This document shows positions 1-5,367 of a DNA stretch of 5,561 nt, piece after piece. The position numbers were made by a program, and so were the translations under genes. The stretch is from Elusimicrobia bacterium RIFCSPLOWO2_01_FULL_54_10 (GTDB taxonomy: Bacteria; Elusimicrobiota; Elusimicrobia; 2-02-FULL-39-32): NCBI GenBank assembly GCA_001799975.1, contig MGUQ01000087.1, positions 11,397 to 16,957 on the forward strand, written 5' to 3'. Positions within the stretch are counted from its first letter, which is position 1; each line of letters opens with the position of its first letter. Below the pieces are notes generated by a model. The model searched no databases and was not told the origin of the DNA. It worked only from the letters and a program-made list of their open reading frames with translations.

Positions 1-153
1 TTCTGCGGTTTTGACACGGCGGCGCGGCTTCCCGTTGGGGCCGATGCCCGTGAGCACAAAAGGGTCTTTGACTTGAATGGATTGGACGGTTCGGCGGAGG
101 AGGGCGGAGCTTAAATCCCGGCGGATGGTCTCAACTTCCGGCAGTTCGGGCAT
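1..153 (-). CDS. mutM: Formamidopyrimidine-DNA glycosylase (Fpg/MutM), N-terminal 51 residues; runs off the window
   Basis: The first residues read MPELPEVETIRRDL, the hallmark N-terminus of the Fpg/Nei family. Pro2 (after Met removal) is the Schiff-base nucleophile and Glu3 the catalytic acid in this family, and both are present. Family knowledge: the enzyme excises 8-oxoguanine and formamidopyrimidines from oxidised DNA in base excision repair, and nicks the strand by beta/delta elimination. The frame is open to the window edge, so the rest (normally about 270 residues in total, including the H2TH domain and zinc finger) lies outside. The ATG is one base after the stop of the PIN toxin gene (TGA-T-ATG). 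Only a weak purine stretch (AAAAAAGAA) precedes it, so expression probably depends on translational coupling to the toxin gene and on the toxin-antitoxin promoter. The basic stretch near residues 41-49 sits before the usual second strand region. Identification is secure; completeness cannot be judged. Confidence 0.93.
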   Translation of the reverse strand, partial: MPELPEVETIRRDLSSALLRRTVQSIQVKDPFVLTGIGPNGKPRRRVKTAE

Positions 154-154
154 A

Positions 155-559
155 TCAAGTTCTTTTTTGCATCGTGTTCCAAAATTGGCGAGGGGAAAGG
201 ATTAATATTGACCTAAATTCATTCAAAGTTAGTAAGTCATTATCCCCCGAGATGATGATATCCGCCTCGCCTGCTACTGCTGTACCCAGGATTACAAGGT
301 CAGATTTGTCCCGGCACGAATTTTGAGGGACATGGGATGGATTAACGACCTCCGCTGCCGAGGCAAGATATTTCCGGATCGAATCAGCGACGGAAGGTTT
401 CAATTTCAGTTTTTTGACCAAGTTTGCATGGACTTCCTGAATGATGGGATGGCTTAATATAACCTTGTGTTCGGAAAGGCAAAGCTCATAAATGTCGGAA
501 CATAAACCTCGCGTGGCAAATGCGGCAATGAGGATGTTAGAATCCAGCACAACCTTCAA
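155..559 (-). CDS. PIN-domain toxin of a type II toxin-antitoxin pair (134 aa)
   Basis: The product looks like the 'putative toxin-antitoxin system toxin component, PIN family' group (COG1569-like). Seen in the sequence: beta-strand 1 with the first acidic residue (MKVVLDSNIL, Asp6), Glu42 in the helix after a typical HPIIQEV segment, Asp84/Asp87 in RDKSDLVIL, and the terminal SGDNDLL with Asp106/Asp108. These match the metal-binding acidic set of PIN ribonucleases, so the active site looks intact. Length is normal for the family. The start is a TTG at 559-557. It is effectively forced: an in-frame TAA lies only 10 nt upstream (569-571) and no ATG or GTG intervenes. The start overlaps the antitoxin stop by 4 nt (TTGA), the usual translational-coupling arrangement. 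By family knowledge the enzyme is an Mg-dependent RNase inhibited by its antitoxin; the RNA target cannot be read from sequence. VapC-like naming is possible, but this subgroup is distinct from classical VapC. Confidence 0.87.
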   Translation of the reverse strand: MKVVLDSNILIAAFATRGLCSDIYELCLSEHKVILSHPIIQEVHANLVKKLKLKPSVADSIRKYLASAAEVVNPSHVPQNSCRDKSDLVILGTAVAGEADIIISGDNDLLTLNEFRSILILSPRQFWNTMQKRT

Positions 560-774
560 GAAATTATTTTAAACACGTCCTCATCGGTTAAAAGCCCCCG
601 CGCTTCAGCAAACGGGCGCACCTTGGAGCGCAATCGTCTGAAGCGATAAGCGGAGATATACCGGCTTAAAGACTCGCGCACCAGATCGCTGACGGGGACA
701 TGCGCCTCTTTGCTCACGGACTGCAATTCCGACTGCAGCCTTTTGGGGAGTCTGACGGTTATCGTATTGTTCAT
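556..774 (-). CDS. Ribbon-helix-helix (CopG/Arc-type) antitoxin, partner of the PIN toxin (72 aa)
   Basis: Residues 4-10 (TITVRLP) form the DNA-contacting beta-strand typical of RHH proteins. Helix A follows (about 11-24), then a turn and helix B containing VSDLVRESLSRYI (about 28-40). The C-terminal 30 residues are basic and then acidic (RRLRSKVRPFAEARGLLTDE, then DVFKIIS), a tail seen in antitoxins paired with this PIN family. It is expected to wrap around and block the toxin. The gene comes first in the pair, as usual for RHH/PIN systems. The ATG is set by a strong Shine-Dalgarno (AGAGGTGA) 6 nt upstream. RHH antitoxins bind short inverted repeats in their own promoter, and one sits at 803-820 between the -35 and -10 boxes. 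Expected role: dimeric DNA-binding autorepressor and toxin neutraliser in the cytoplasm. Because mutM follows the toxin closely, this protein may also govern mutM transcription (inference). Confidence 0.88.
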   Translation of the reverse strand: MNNTITVRLPKRLQSELQSVSKEAHVPVSDLVRESLSRYISAYRFRRLRSKVRPFAEARGLLTDEDVFKIIS

Positions 775-780
775 AGGGGG

Positions 781-788
781 TCACCTCT
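781..788 (-). promoter_or_regulatory. Shine-Dalgarno of the antitoxin gene
   Basis: The minus strand reads AGAGGTGA, with 6 nt between it and the ATG at 774. It is one of the few clear ribosome binding sites in the window. With the predicted transcription start near 789, the leader would be only about 15 nt, just long enough to contain it. Confidence 0.75.
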
Positions 789-795
789 GTAAGAC

Positions 796-824
796 ATTGT
801 AGCACATATAACAATATGTGTCAA
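796..824 (-). promoter_or_regulatory. Sigma70-type promoter of the toxin-antitoxin (and probably mutM) transcript
   Basis: On the minus strand a perfect -35 box TTGACA occupies 824-819. A 17-bp spacer (818-802) follows, then TACAAT at 801-796, five of six matches to TATAAT. Hexamers and spacing are near consensus, and the antitoxin Shine-Dalgarno and ATG follow directly. The predicted start of transcription is about position 789. This is the best promoter seen in the window. No terminator separates it from the membrane-protein gene upstream (stop at 833), so read-through from the polA operon could add to it. Confidence 0.88.
803..820. promoter_or_regulatory. Inverted-repeat operator inside the TA promoter spacer
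   Basis: A perfect inverted repeat: CACATAT, 4-nt centre AACA, ATATGTG (plus-strand orientation). It fills almost the whole spacer between the -35 and -10 boxes and touches the inner two bases of the -35 box. Ribbon-helix-helix antitoxins usually recognise such short palindromes in their own promoters, so this is the likely autoregulatory operator. Protein bound here would occlude RNA polymerase. The inverted repeat is directly visible; the identity of the binding protein is inferred from the adjacent RHH gene. Confidence 0.78.
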
Positions 825-830
825 GAGAAA

Positions 831-1148
831 TTAATTTAGCAATCCCTTCAATTTTAGAGTCCAAGCATATCGAGCGATGAGTGCAAATGCGATTAGGTTC
901 GGAATTTGATTCAGCAGTAAATAATTGACATTACGATTTCCAAATAATTTTATTGCGAACCAAATCATGTCACCCAACGACAGTGCTATATAAACTAATA
1001 ATAAAGTTACGGCAATTCGTCTCATTTTCATGAGCGCAATTGCACTAAGTAAAATAAGTGCGATGAGAGAATACTTAAAAAATGAATAAAAACTTACATA
1101 AAAAAGACTGTAACCCAGCAATAGATGATAAGCAACATAAAAAATCAT
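831..1148 (-). CDS. Small multi-pass membrane protein of unknown function (105 aa)
   Basis: I do not recognise a family. The protein is very hydrophobic and rich in Tyr, Phe, Leu and Ile, with about four possible membrane segments: residues 1-23, 27-41, 46-68 and 80-98. A basic loop KMRR lies at about 41-44, a short polar loop GNRNVN at about 70-75, and the C-terminus is basic (KLKG). Start ATG is at 1148; a G-rich stretch (GTGGGTGGG) ends 2 nt upstream and could serve as a poor ribosome binding site. It begins 14 nt after the stop of the 39-aa ORF, consistent with co-transcription. The block 841-1260 has only about 33% GC by hand count, and codons are strongly AT-ending, unlike rhomboid and polA. 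That suggests a recent arrival or a gene under different constraints. It ends 7 bp before the -35 box of the TA promoter, with no terminator. That the frame is coding is likely but not certain. Confidence 0.6.
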   Translation of the reverse strand: MIFYVAYHLLLGYSLFYVSFYSFFKYSLIALILLSAIALMKMRRIAVTLLLVYIALSLGDMIWFAIKLFGNRNVNYLLLNQIPNLIAFALIARYAWTLKLKGLLN

Positions 1149-1162
1149 TACCCACCCACAAA

Positions 1163-1282
1163 CTAAGAGAGTTTTTTTGGATTTTTGTCACTTTGTGGAA
1201 TTAAAAATGCATTGTTTGCATAAATTCCAACAGCTAACAGAATTAATGCAACGGGACCGATGAGAAAAATATAATTCGACAT
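1163..1282 (-). CDS. Putative 39-aa single-pass membrane microprotein
   Basis: This is a short ORF in the gap between the rhomboid gene and the 105-aa gene. The ATG at 1282-1280 lies 3 nt after the rhomboid TAA, and the stop is TAG at 1165-1163. The translation begins MSNYIFLIGPVALILLAVGI, a plausible single transmembrane helix at about residues 4-22. A polar tail follows containing ANN, then IPQSDKNPKK. The lysines at the C-terminus suggest that the tail is cytoplasmic. There is no Shine-Dalgarno, so it would rely on ribosomes finishing rhomboid (termination-reinitiation). Support comes from its exact fit in the gap, the operon-like spacing on both sides (3 and 14 nt) and the sensible hydrophobic pattern. 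Against it: short ORFs arise by chance, and AT-rich DNA read at random often encodes hydrophobic residues. I do not recognise the family. Confidence 0.45.
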   Translation of the reverse strand: MSNYIFLIGPVALILLAVGIYANNAFLIPQSDKNPKKLS

Positions 1283-1285
1283 AAA

Positions 1286-2065
1286 TTAATGCTTTGTGGC
1301 GGAGTAGCGGCGCATCACATCGCGTTCCTGCTCGGTGAGGCTCTCCGCGCCGTGCTTGAGGACTTTTTCCAATATGCGGTCCACTTCCTTGACCAAGTCC
1401 TCTTTTTTGGCCCTCGGCCTGATCTCTTTGCGCGGTTTGGGCTGAGGAGCGGCTTGAGAAATGAAGAGGTCGGAAATCTTGTAGAGGAGGCGGGTCCAGA
1501 CGGAGCGGAATTCGAAGGATTTGAGATACAAATACCCCGTGAGCATGCCTCCCAAATGGGCATAGCGGGCGATGAGGGACGGCGTTCCATGCGAGCTGGC
1601 AAAAAATTCAAGCGCTCCAATGAGGATGACGAAATACTTGGCCTTCATGGGGAAGATGGCGTAGAGATAAATCTGCGTGTCGGGGAACATCATGGCAAAG
1701 GCCACCAGGATTCCGTAGAGCCCGCCGCTGGCCCCGATGGCGGTCACCGTCGAAAAGGGCTGCACCGCGCAGTTGAGCATGCCCGCTCCCAGGACGCAGG
1801 TGAAATAAAATTTCAGGAATTCTTTGGCGCCCCAGCTCCATTCGATTTCCTTGCCGAACATCCAGAGGGACAGCATGTTGAACAGGATGTGAATGAAACT
1901 GCCGTGAAGGAACTGGTAGGTGAAGAGGCGCCAGATTTCAAGCGAGAGGACTTTGGCGGGAACCAGGCCCAGGGCGCTTTCCAGCCAGCCCCCCAGGAAA
2001 CTCTGGAGCACGAAAAAAACCGTGTTGATGATGAGAAGCCATTTGACGCCCGGAGGCAGCTTCAT
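1286..2065 (-). CDS. Rhomboid-family intramembrane serine protease (259 aa)
   Basis: Rhomboids cleave transmembrane substrates inside the bilayer with a Ser-His dyad. Seen here: a first membrane segment (about residues 6-28), the HxxxN element in FIHILFNM (His59, Asn63) that helps form the oxyanion hole, the catalytic GASGG (Ser113) in the fourth segment, and AHLGG (His170) in the sixth. All catalytic residues are present, so the protein should be active. After about residue 195 comes a roughly 60-residue basic cytoplasmic tail with a helical part (VDRILEKVLKHGAESLTEQE). It resembles the short C-terminal domain found on many bacterial rhomboids (DUF6576-like, from memory). I chose ATG 2065, which overlaps the polA stop as ATGA and has GGAG 8 nt upstream; a TTG at 2089 would extend it by 8 residues with no better signal. 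The overlap implies translational coupling to polA. The substrate is unknown; a quality-control role is only a guess. Confidence 0.92.
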   Translation of the reverse strand: MKLPPGVKWLLIINTVFFVLQSFLGGWLESALGLVPAKVLSLEIWRLFTYQFLHGSFIHILFNMLSLWMFGKEIEWSWGAKEFLKFYFTCVLGAGMLNCAVQPFSTVTAIGASGGLYGILVAFAMMFPDTQIYLYAIFPMKAKYFVILIGALEFFASSHGTPSLIARYAHLGGMLTGYLYLKSFEFRSVWTRLLYKISDLFISQAAPQPKPRKEIRPRAKKEDLVKEVDRILEKVLKHGAESLTEQERDVMRRYSATKH

Positions 2066-4773
2066 TTCCATTTCTCCATGTCCGCCCAATTTTTGCCCGA
2101 TTTCAAGTCCGCCACAAGAGGAACCAAAAGCTCGACCGCCTGCTCCATTTCCTTTTTCACGAGCGCGGCCGTCGCATCTGTTTCTTCAGCCGGGACTTCA
2201 AAAAGCAGGTCGTCGTGCACCTGCACTAACATTCTTGCAGAAAGTCCCTGAAATTTCAATGCCTTGCGCACCCGAAGCATGGCCGCTTTTATGACATCGG
2301 CAGAGGTGCCCTGAACGGGGGTGTTCACGGCCGTGCGTTCGGCGAAGGAACGCATGTGCGGGTTTTTGGAACCGATTTCCGGGAGATAACGGATGCGGCC
2401 CAACAGGGTTTTGACGAAGCCGTCTTTCCGGGCCTCTTTCTTGGTATTTTCGATCCAATCCTTAACAACGGAGTATTTTTCAAAGTATTTGTTGATCATG
2501 TCCTGGGCCTCGCTCATGGAAACCCCGAGCTGCTGGGAAAGGCCGAAGGACTGCTGGCCGTAAACGATGCCGAAATTGATGGCCTTGGCGCGGTTTCTTT
2601 GCTCGTCCGTCACTTCACCGGGTTTCAGGTGGAACACCTGAGCCGCGGTAGAGCGGTGAATATCCCCCCCTTTTGCGAACGCGTCAATCAGGGCGGGGTC
2701 TTTGGAAAGGTGCGCAAGAACGCGCAGGTCGATTTGCGAATAATCCGCTGACAAGAATGTGAAGCCCTCGTCGGGGATGAACCCGCGGCGGATCATGCGG
2801 CCCGCTTCGGTGCGGATGGGGATGTTTTGCAGATTTGGGTCTGTGGATGAGAGCCTGCCGGTGGCTGCGCCCGCCTGGTTGAAGGAAGTGTGGATGCGGC
2901 CGGTTTTGCGGTTCAGTTCCTCCAAAAGCCCGTCGATGAATGTGGATTTGAGCTTGGAGAGCTCCCGGTGGCGGATCAACAGCGCGGGCAATTCATGTGA
3001 AGGCGAAAGGGTTTTAAGCACTTCTTCATCGGTGGAAAAGCCTGTTTTGGTTTTGCGCACCGGAGGCAGTTTCAATTTCTCAAATAAGATGAAGCCTAGC
3101 TGTTTGGACGAATTGAGATTAAATTCTTGCCCTGCGGCCTTGAACGCTTTGGCTTCAAGCTCCCGGATTTCTTTGGAGAATTTTTCCCCCAGATCTTCAA
3201 GGTATTTGGGGTTCACGCGGATGCCGGCCATTTCCATCTCCGCCAGAACTTCCACGAGCGGCATTTCCAGATCTTGAAAAAGCCTGACGAGATCTTTGTC
3301 CTTGAGCATCGGGGCAAAATGGTTTGCGAGCTGGAGCGCGCAGTCGGCGTCTGCGCAGGCATAGGGCGCGGCTTTCTCCACTTCCACCTGATCCATGGGA
3401 AAATCATGGGCGGACGCCTTTTTGACTTCCTTGGGAACAAGTTCTTCCAGCCGGGTCATTTGCCGCCCGAGGAATTCGGAGGCCAGGTCCTTTAATCCAT
3501 AGCTTGGGCGTGAGGGATCCAGCACATAGGCCGCCACCATGGTGTCAAAATGAATGTTTTTCAGGCCCAGCCCTTCAGCGGCCAGCATGGAATAATCAAA
3601 TTTAATGTTTTGTCCGATTTTTTTTATTTTGGGGTTCTCAAATACCGGCCTCAAGGCCTCGAAAACTTTGGCCTTGGGGATTTGGCGCGGGGCGGACAAG
3701 GTGCGGTGGGCCAGGGGAATGTAGGCCGCGTGCCCTTTCTCCCACGAGACGGAAATGCCCACAAGCTCCGAATGAAAAAGCCGGAGGCCCGTGGTTTCCA
3801 CATCCACGGCGATCGAATCGGATTTGCCGAGTTTGCCGGCCAGGGTTTTAAGCTCGCCTTCCGAGAGGATGGTCTGATAGTTTTTTGAATGCTCCACTTC
3901 GACTTTCTTGTCCGTCTCAAAAACGCCTTTGCTGAAAAAATCCCGGATGATGGTTTTAAATTCCAGGCGCTCGAGCACGGGCAGGAGCCGGCCCTGATCC
4001 TGGGCTTTGACCTTGAAATGGTCCCAATCCATTTTTACGGGCGCGTCGTCCCTGAGTTGCACAAGCTCTCTGGACATTTCGATCAGCTTTCTGGAAGTCA
4101 GGATTTTTTCACGGAGCTTATCGGTCACGCCTTTGGGGCCGCGGAGCAGGTCTTCCACGCTCCCGTTCTCCTGAATGAGCTTGACCGCGGTTTTTTCTCC
4201 CACTCCCGGGGCTCCCGGGATATTGTCCGAGGAATCCCCCATGAGGGCCAGCACATCCCCAATTTGGGAGGGCTCCACTCCCCATTTTTCCTTCACTTTG
4301 GCCGGGTCGAAGAGGATTTGTTTGGGTTCGTTCAAGACTTTCACATGCTCGTCCACGATTTGGAGGATGTCCTTGTCGCTTGAAACGATCAGCACATCCA
4401 TATTTTTCTTGCGGCCTTCTTTGGCGGCTGTGGCAATCAAGTCATCCGCCTCAAATCCGGGCAGGTCCAGAGCTCCGAGGCCCAGAGCTGCCGTGATTTC
4501 CCGAGATAATGGAAACTGGGAAATCAGTTCCGGGTCCGGCGCCTTGCGTGTAGCTTTATATTCGGGGTAGATTTTGTCGCGGAATGTGGGGCCCTTGGCG
4601 TCAAAGCAGACAATCAGAAAGTCCGGTTTCTGTTCGTTGATGAGTTTGAGCACCATCCGGGTGAATCCCAGGACTGCGTTGATGGGTTCCCCTCTGGAGG
4701 TTGTGAGGGGCGGCAGGGCGTGGTAGGCCCTGTGGAGATAGCCGTAGGCGTCAATGAGGACTAATTTGGGCAA
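2062..4773 (-). CDS. polA: DNA polymerase I, with 5' nuclease, 3'-5' exonuclease and polymerase domains (903 aa)
   Basis: This family A polymerase carries out gap filling, Okazaki-fragment RNA removal and repair synthesis. The 5'-nuclease domain (1-290) keeps its acidic residues: Asp8, Asp58, Glu108/Asp110/Asp111, Asp133/Asp135, Asp180/Asp183, and a helix-hairpin-helix GAPGVGEKTA. The 3'-5' exonuclease (about 300-490) has Asp324/Glu326 (DVETTG), Asn389/Asp393 and Tyr471/Asp475, so proofreading should work. The polymerase domain (about 495-903) has GRLSSTDPNLQNIP, motif A DYSQIDLR (Asp677), motif B with Arg726, Lys730, Phe734 and Tyr738, and motif C VHDD (Asp854). Two oddities: the Glu of motif A (E710 in E. 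coli) is Asp682, and the Glu of motif C (E883) is Asp855. The start is a TTG, forced by an in-frame TGA 3 nt upstream, which is the stop of the lipoprotein gene; no Shine-Dalgarno is visible, so coupling is likely. Length is normal, with no frameshift. Confidence 0.97.
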   Translation of the reverse strand: MPKLVLIDAYGYLHRAYHALPPLTTSRGEPINAVLGFTRMVLKLINEQKPDFLIVCFDAKGPTFRDKIYPEYKATRKAPDPELISQFPLSREITAALGLGALDLPGFEADDLIATAAKEGRKKNMDVLIVSSDKDILQIVDEHVKVLNEPKQILFDPAKVKEKWGVEPSQIGDVLALMGDSSDNIPGAPGVGEKTAVKLIQENGSVEDLLRGPKGVTDKLREKILTSRKLIEMSRELVQLRDDAPVKMDWDHFKVKAQDQGRLLPVLERLEFKTIIRDFFSKGVFETDKKVEVEHSKNYQTILSEGELKTLAGKLGKSDSIAVDVETTGLRLFHSELVGISVSWEKGHAAYIPLAHRTLSAPRQIPKAKVFEALRPVFENPKIKKIGQNIKFDYSMLAAEGLGLKNIHFDTMVAAYVLDPSRPSYGLKDLASEFLGRQMTRLEELVPKEVKKASAHDFPMDQVEVEKAAPYACADADCALQLANHFAPMLKDKDLVRLFQDLEMPLVEVLAEMEMAGIRVNPKYLEDLGEKFSKEIRELEAKAFKAAGQEFNLNSSKQLGFILFEKLKLPPVRKTKTGFSTDEEVLKTLSPSHELPALLIRHRELSKLKSTFIDGLLEELNRKTGRIHTSFNQAGAATGRLSSTDPNLQNIPIRTEAGRMIRRGFIPDEGFTFLSADYSQIDLRVLAHLSKDPALIDAFAKGGDIHRSTAAQVFHLKPGEVTDEQRNRAKAINFGIVYGQQSFGLSQQLGVSMSEAQDMINKYFEKYSVVKDWIENTKKEARKDGFVKTLLGRIRYLPEIGSKNPHMRSFAERTAVNTPVQGTSADVIKAAMLRVRKALKFQGLSARMLVQVHDDLLFEVPAEETDATAALVKKEMEQAVELLVPLVADLKSGKNWADMEKWK
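2074..2077 (-). promoter_or_regulatory. Shine-Dalgarno that decides the rhomboid start
   Basis: GGAG on the minus strand, inside the last codons of polA, stands 8 nt from the ATG at 2065. It is too close (2 nt) to the alternative in-frame ATG at 2071, so it favours the start that overlaps the polA stop. Confidence 0.55.
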
Positions 4774-4776
4774 GAA

Positions 4777-5295
4777 TCAGTTTTTGAGGAGTTTGAGGAT
4801 TTCCCGTTCCCAGGCGTCTTCCATGGAAGGAGCGAAACCCTGAAAAATCTTCACAATGACGCCTTCGGCATCCACCAAGACAAAGGTGGGAATGGCGCGC
4901 ACACGGTATTCCGCCTGCACATTGGAATCCGCCATGAGTGTCAAAAAGGGAACATTCTGCTTTTTTACATATTTTTTAACTGGGTCCGCGCTGTCATCCA
5001 CGCTGATACTCAAAACAGCGAAGTTCCGGGCTTTAAGCTTTTGGTGCAGACGGCCCAGGGCGGGGGTAGACACGCGGCAGGGGCCGCACCAGGTGGCCCA
5101 GAAATCCAGCAAAACCACTTTGCCTCGGTAGTCTTTAAGGCTGTGGGTTTTCCCTTCGAGGTCTGCCAGGGTGAATTCCGGAGCGGGCTGGCCCATGCGG
5201 GCTGCGGCTTCATTGGTTGTCGGGTTGCCTCCGCAAGAAACCAGGAAGAAGGCCATGAGGAGGATTGAATTATTCATGAAGCTGTATTTTAACAT
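4777..5295 (-). CDS. TlpA/ResA-like thioredoxin-fold lipoprotein (172 aa)
   Basis: The N-terminus carries a hydrophobic stretch ending in the lipobox LVSC (Cys21). Gly follows at +2, so export, lipidation and probably outer-membrane sorting are expected. After a short linker comes an AhpC/TSA-Redoxin type domain: GQPAPEFTLADLEGKTHSLK, then KVVLLDFWATWCGPC (Cys70, Cys73), SISVDD, and the cis-Pro loop AIPTFVLVD (Pro136). This is the TlpA/ResA/CcmG layout, a periplasm-facing disulfide reductase/oxidoreductase that often serves cytochrome c maturation or redox homeostasis. The partner is not shown here. The ATG at 5295 directly abuts the terminator T-run; a second ATG at 5277 (Met7) leaves a shorter signal peptide without Lys3. 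Neither has a Shine-Dalgarno. I kept 5295 because Lys3 gives a better n-region. It is followed by polA after 3 nt and probably shares its transcript, although the two products work in different compartments. Confidence 0.9.
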   Translation of the reverse strand: MLKYSFMNNSILLMAFFLVSCGGNPTTNEAAARMGQPAPEFTLADLEGKTHSLKDYRGKVVLLDFWATWCGPCRVSTPALGRLHQKLKARNFAVLSISVDDSADPVKKYVKKQNVPFLTLMADSNVQAEYRVRAIPTFVLVDAEGVIVKIFQGFAPSMEDAWEREILKLLKN

Positions 5296-5352
5296 AAAAA
5301 AACGGGACGTACAGCTCCCCTCAACAAGGAGGAAAAGAAGCCGTACGCCCCG
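5296..5352 (-). terminator. Rho-independent terminator after the beta-barrel gene
   Basis: On the minus strand, CGGGGCGTACGGCT (5352-5339) pairs with AGCTGTACGTCCCG (5316-5303). The stem is 14 bp with two G-U wobbles and no bulges. The 22-nt loop can form a small inner CCTC/GAGG stem. Seven T's follow at 5302-5296. It lies 35 nt past the barrel-protein stop and should end that transcript. The T-run touches the ATG of the lipoprotein gene, so polA-operon transcription must start very close by or rely on read-through. Confidence 0.88.
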
Positions 5353-5367
5353 ATGAAACTGTGCTCT

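Noticed and set aside
605..814. Alternative minus-strand frame of 69 codons over the antitoxin gene
   Set aside because: It overlaps the clear RHH antitoxin frame, and its own start lies in the promoter-leader region. It has no motif and no ribosome site.
2062..2089. TTG at 2089 as an earlier rhomboid start
   Set aside because: It would increase the overlap with polA and add eight residues without conserved features. ATG at 2065 has GGAG at good spacing and the standard ATGA overlap.
1289..2251. Long plus-strand open frame (320 codons) opposite the rhomboid and the end of polA
   Set aside because: It is antisense to two well-supported genes. The translation is rich in Glu, Gly, His and Arg with no domain, and it reflects the codon bias of the real strand.
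2356..4570. Several plus-strand and alternative minus-strand frames of 75-172 codons within polA
   Set aside because: The polA frame is complete and motif-rich throughout; these frames have low-complexity compositions and no recognisable motifs.
4777..5295. Thioredoxin-fold protein as a processivity factor for the adjacent family A polymerase, as in phage T7
   Set aside because: The protein has a lipoprotein signal and lipobox, so it should be outside the cytoplasm, and PolA lacks an obvious T7-like thioredoxin-binding insertion. The adjacency is better explained by operon sharing.
5286..5324. Complete sigma70 promoter for the lipoprotein-polA operon
   Set aside because: A TAAAAT-like -10 is present, but no acceptable -35 box lies 16-18 bp upstream. 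TTGAGG at 5324-5319 is at the wrong distance. Not listed as a feature.
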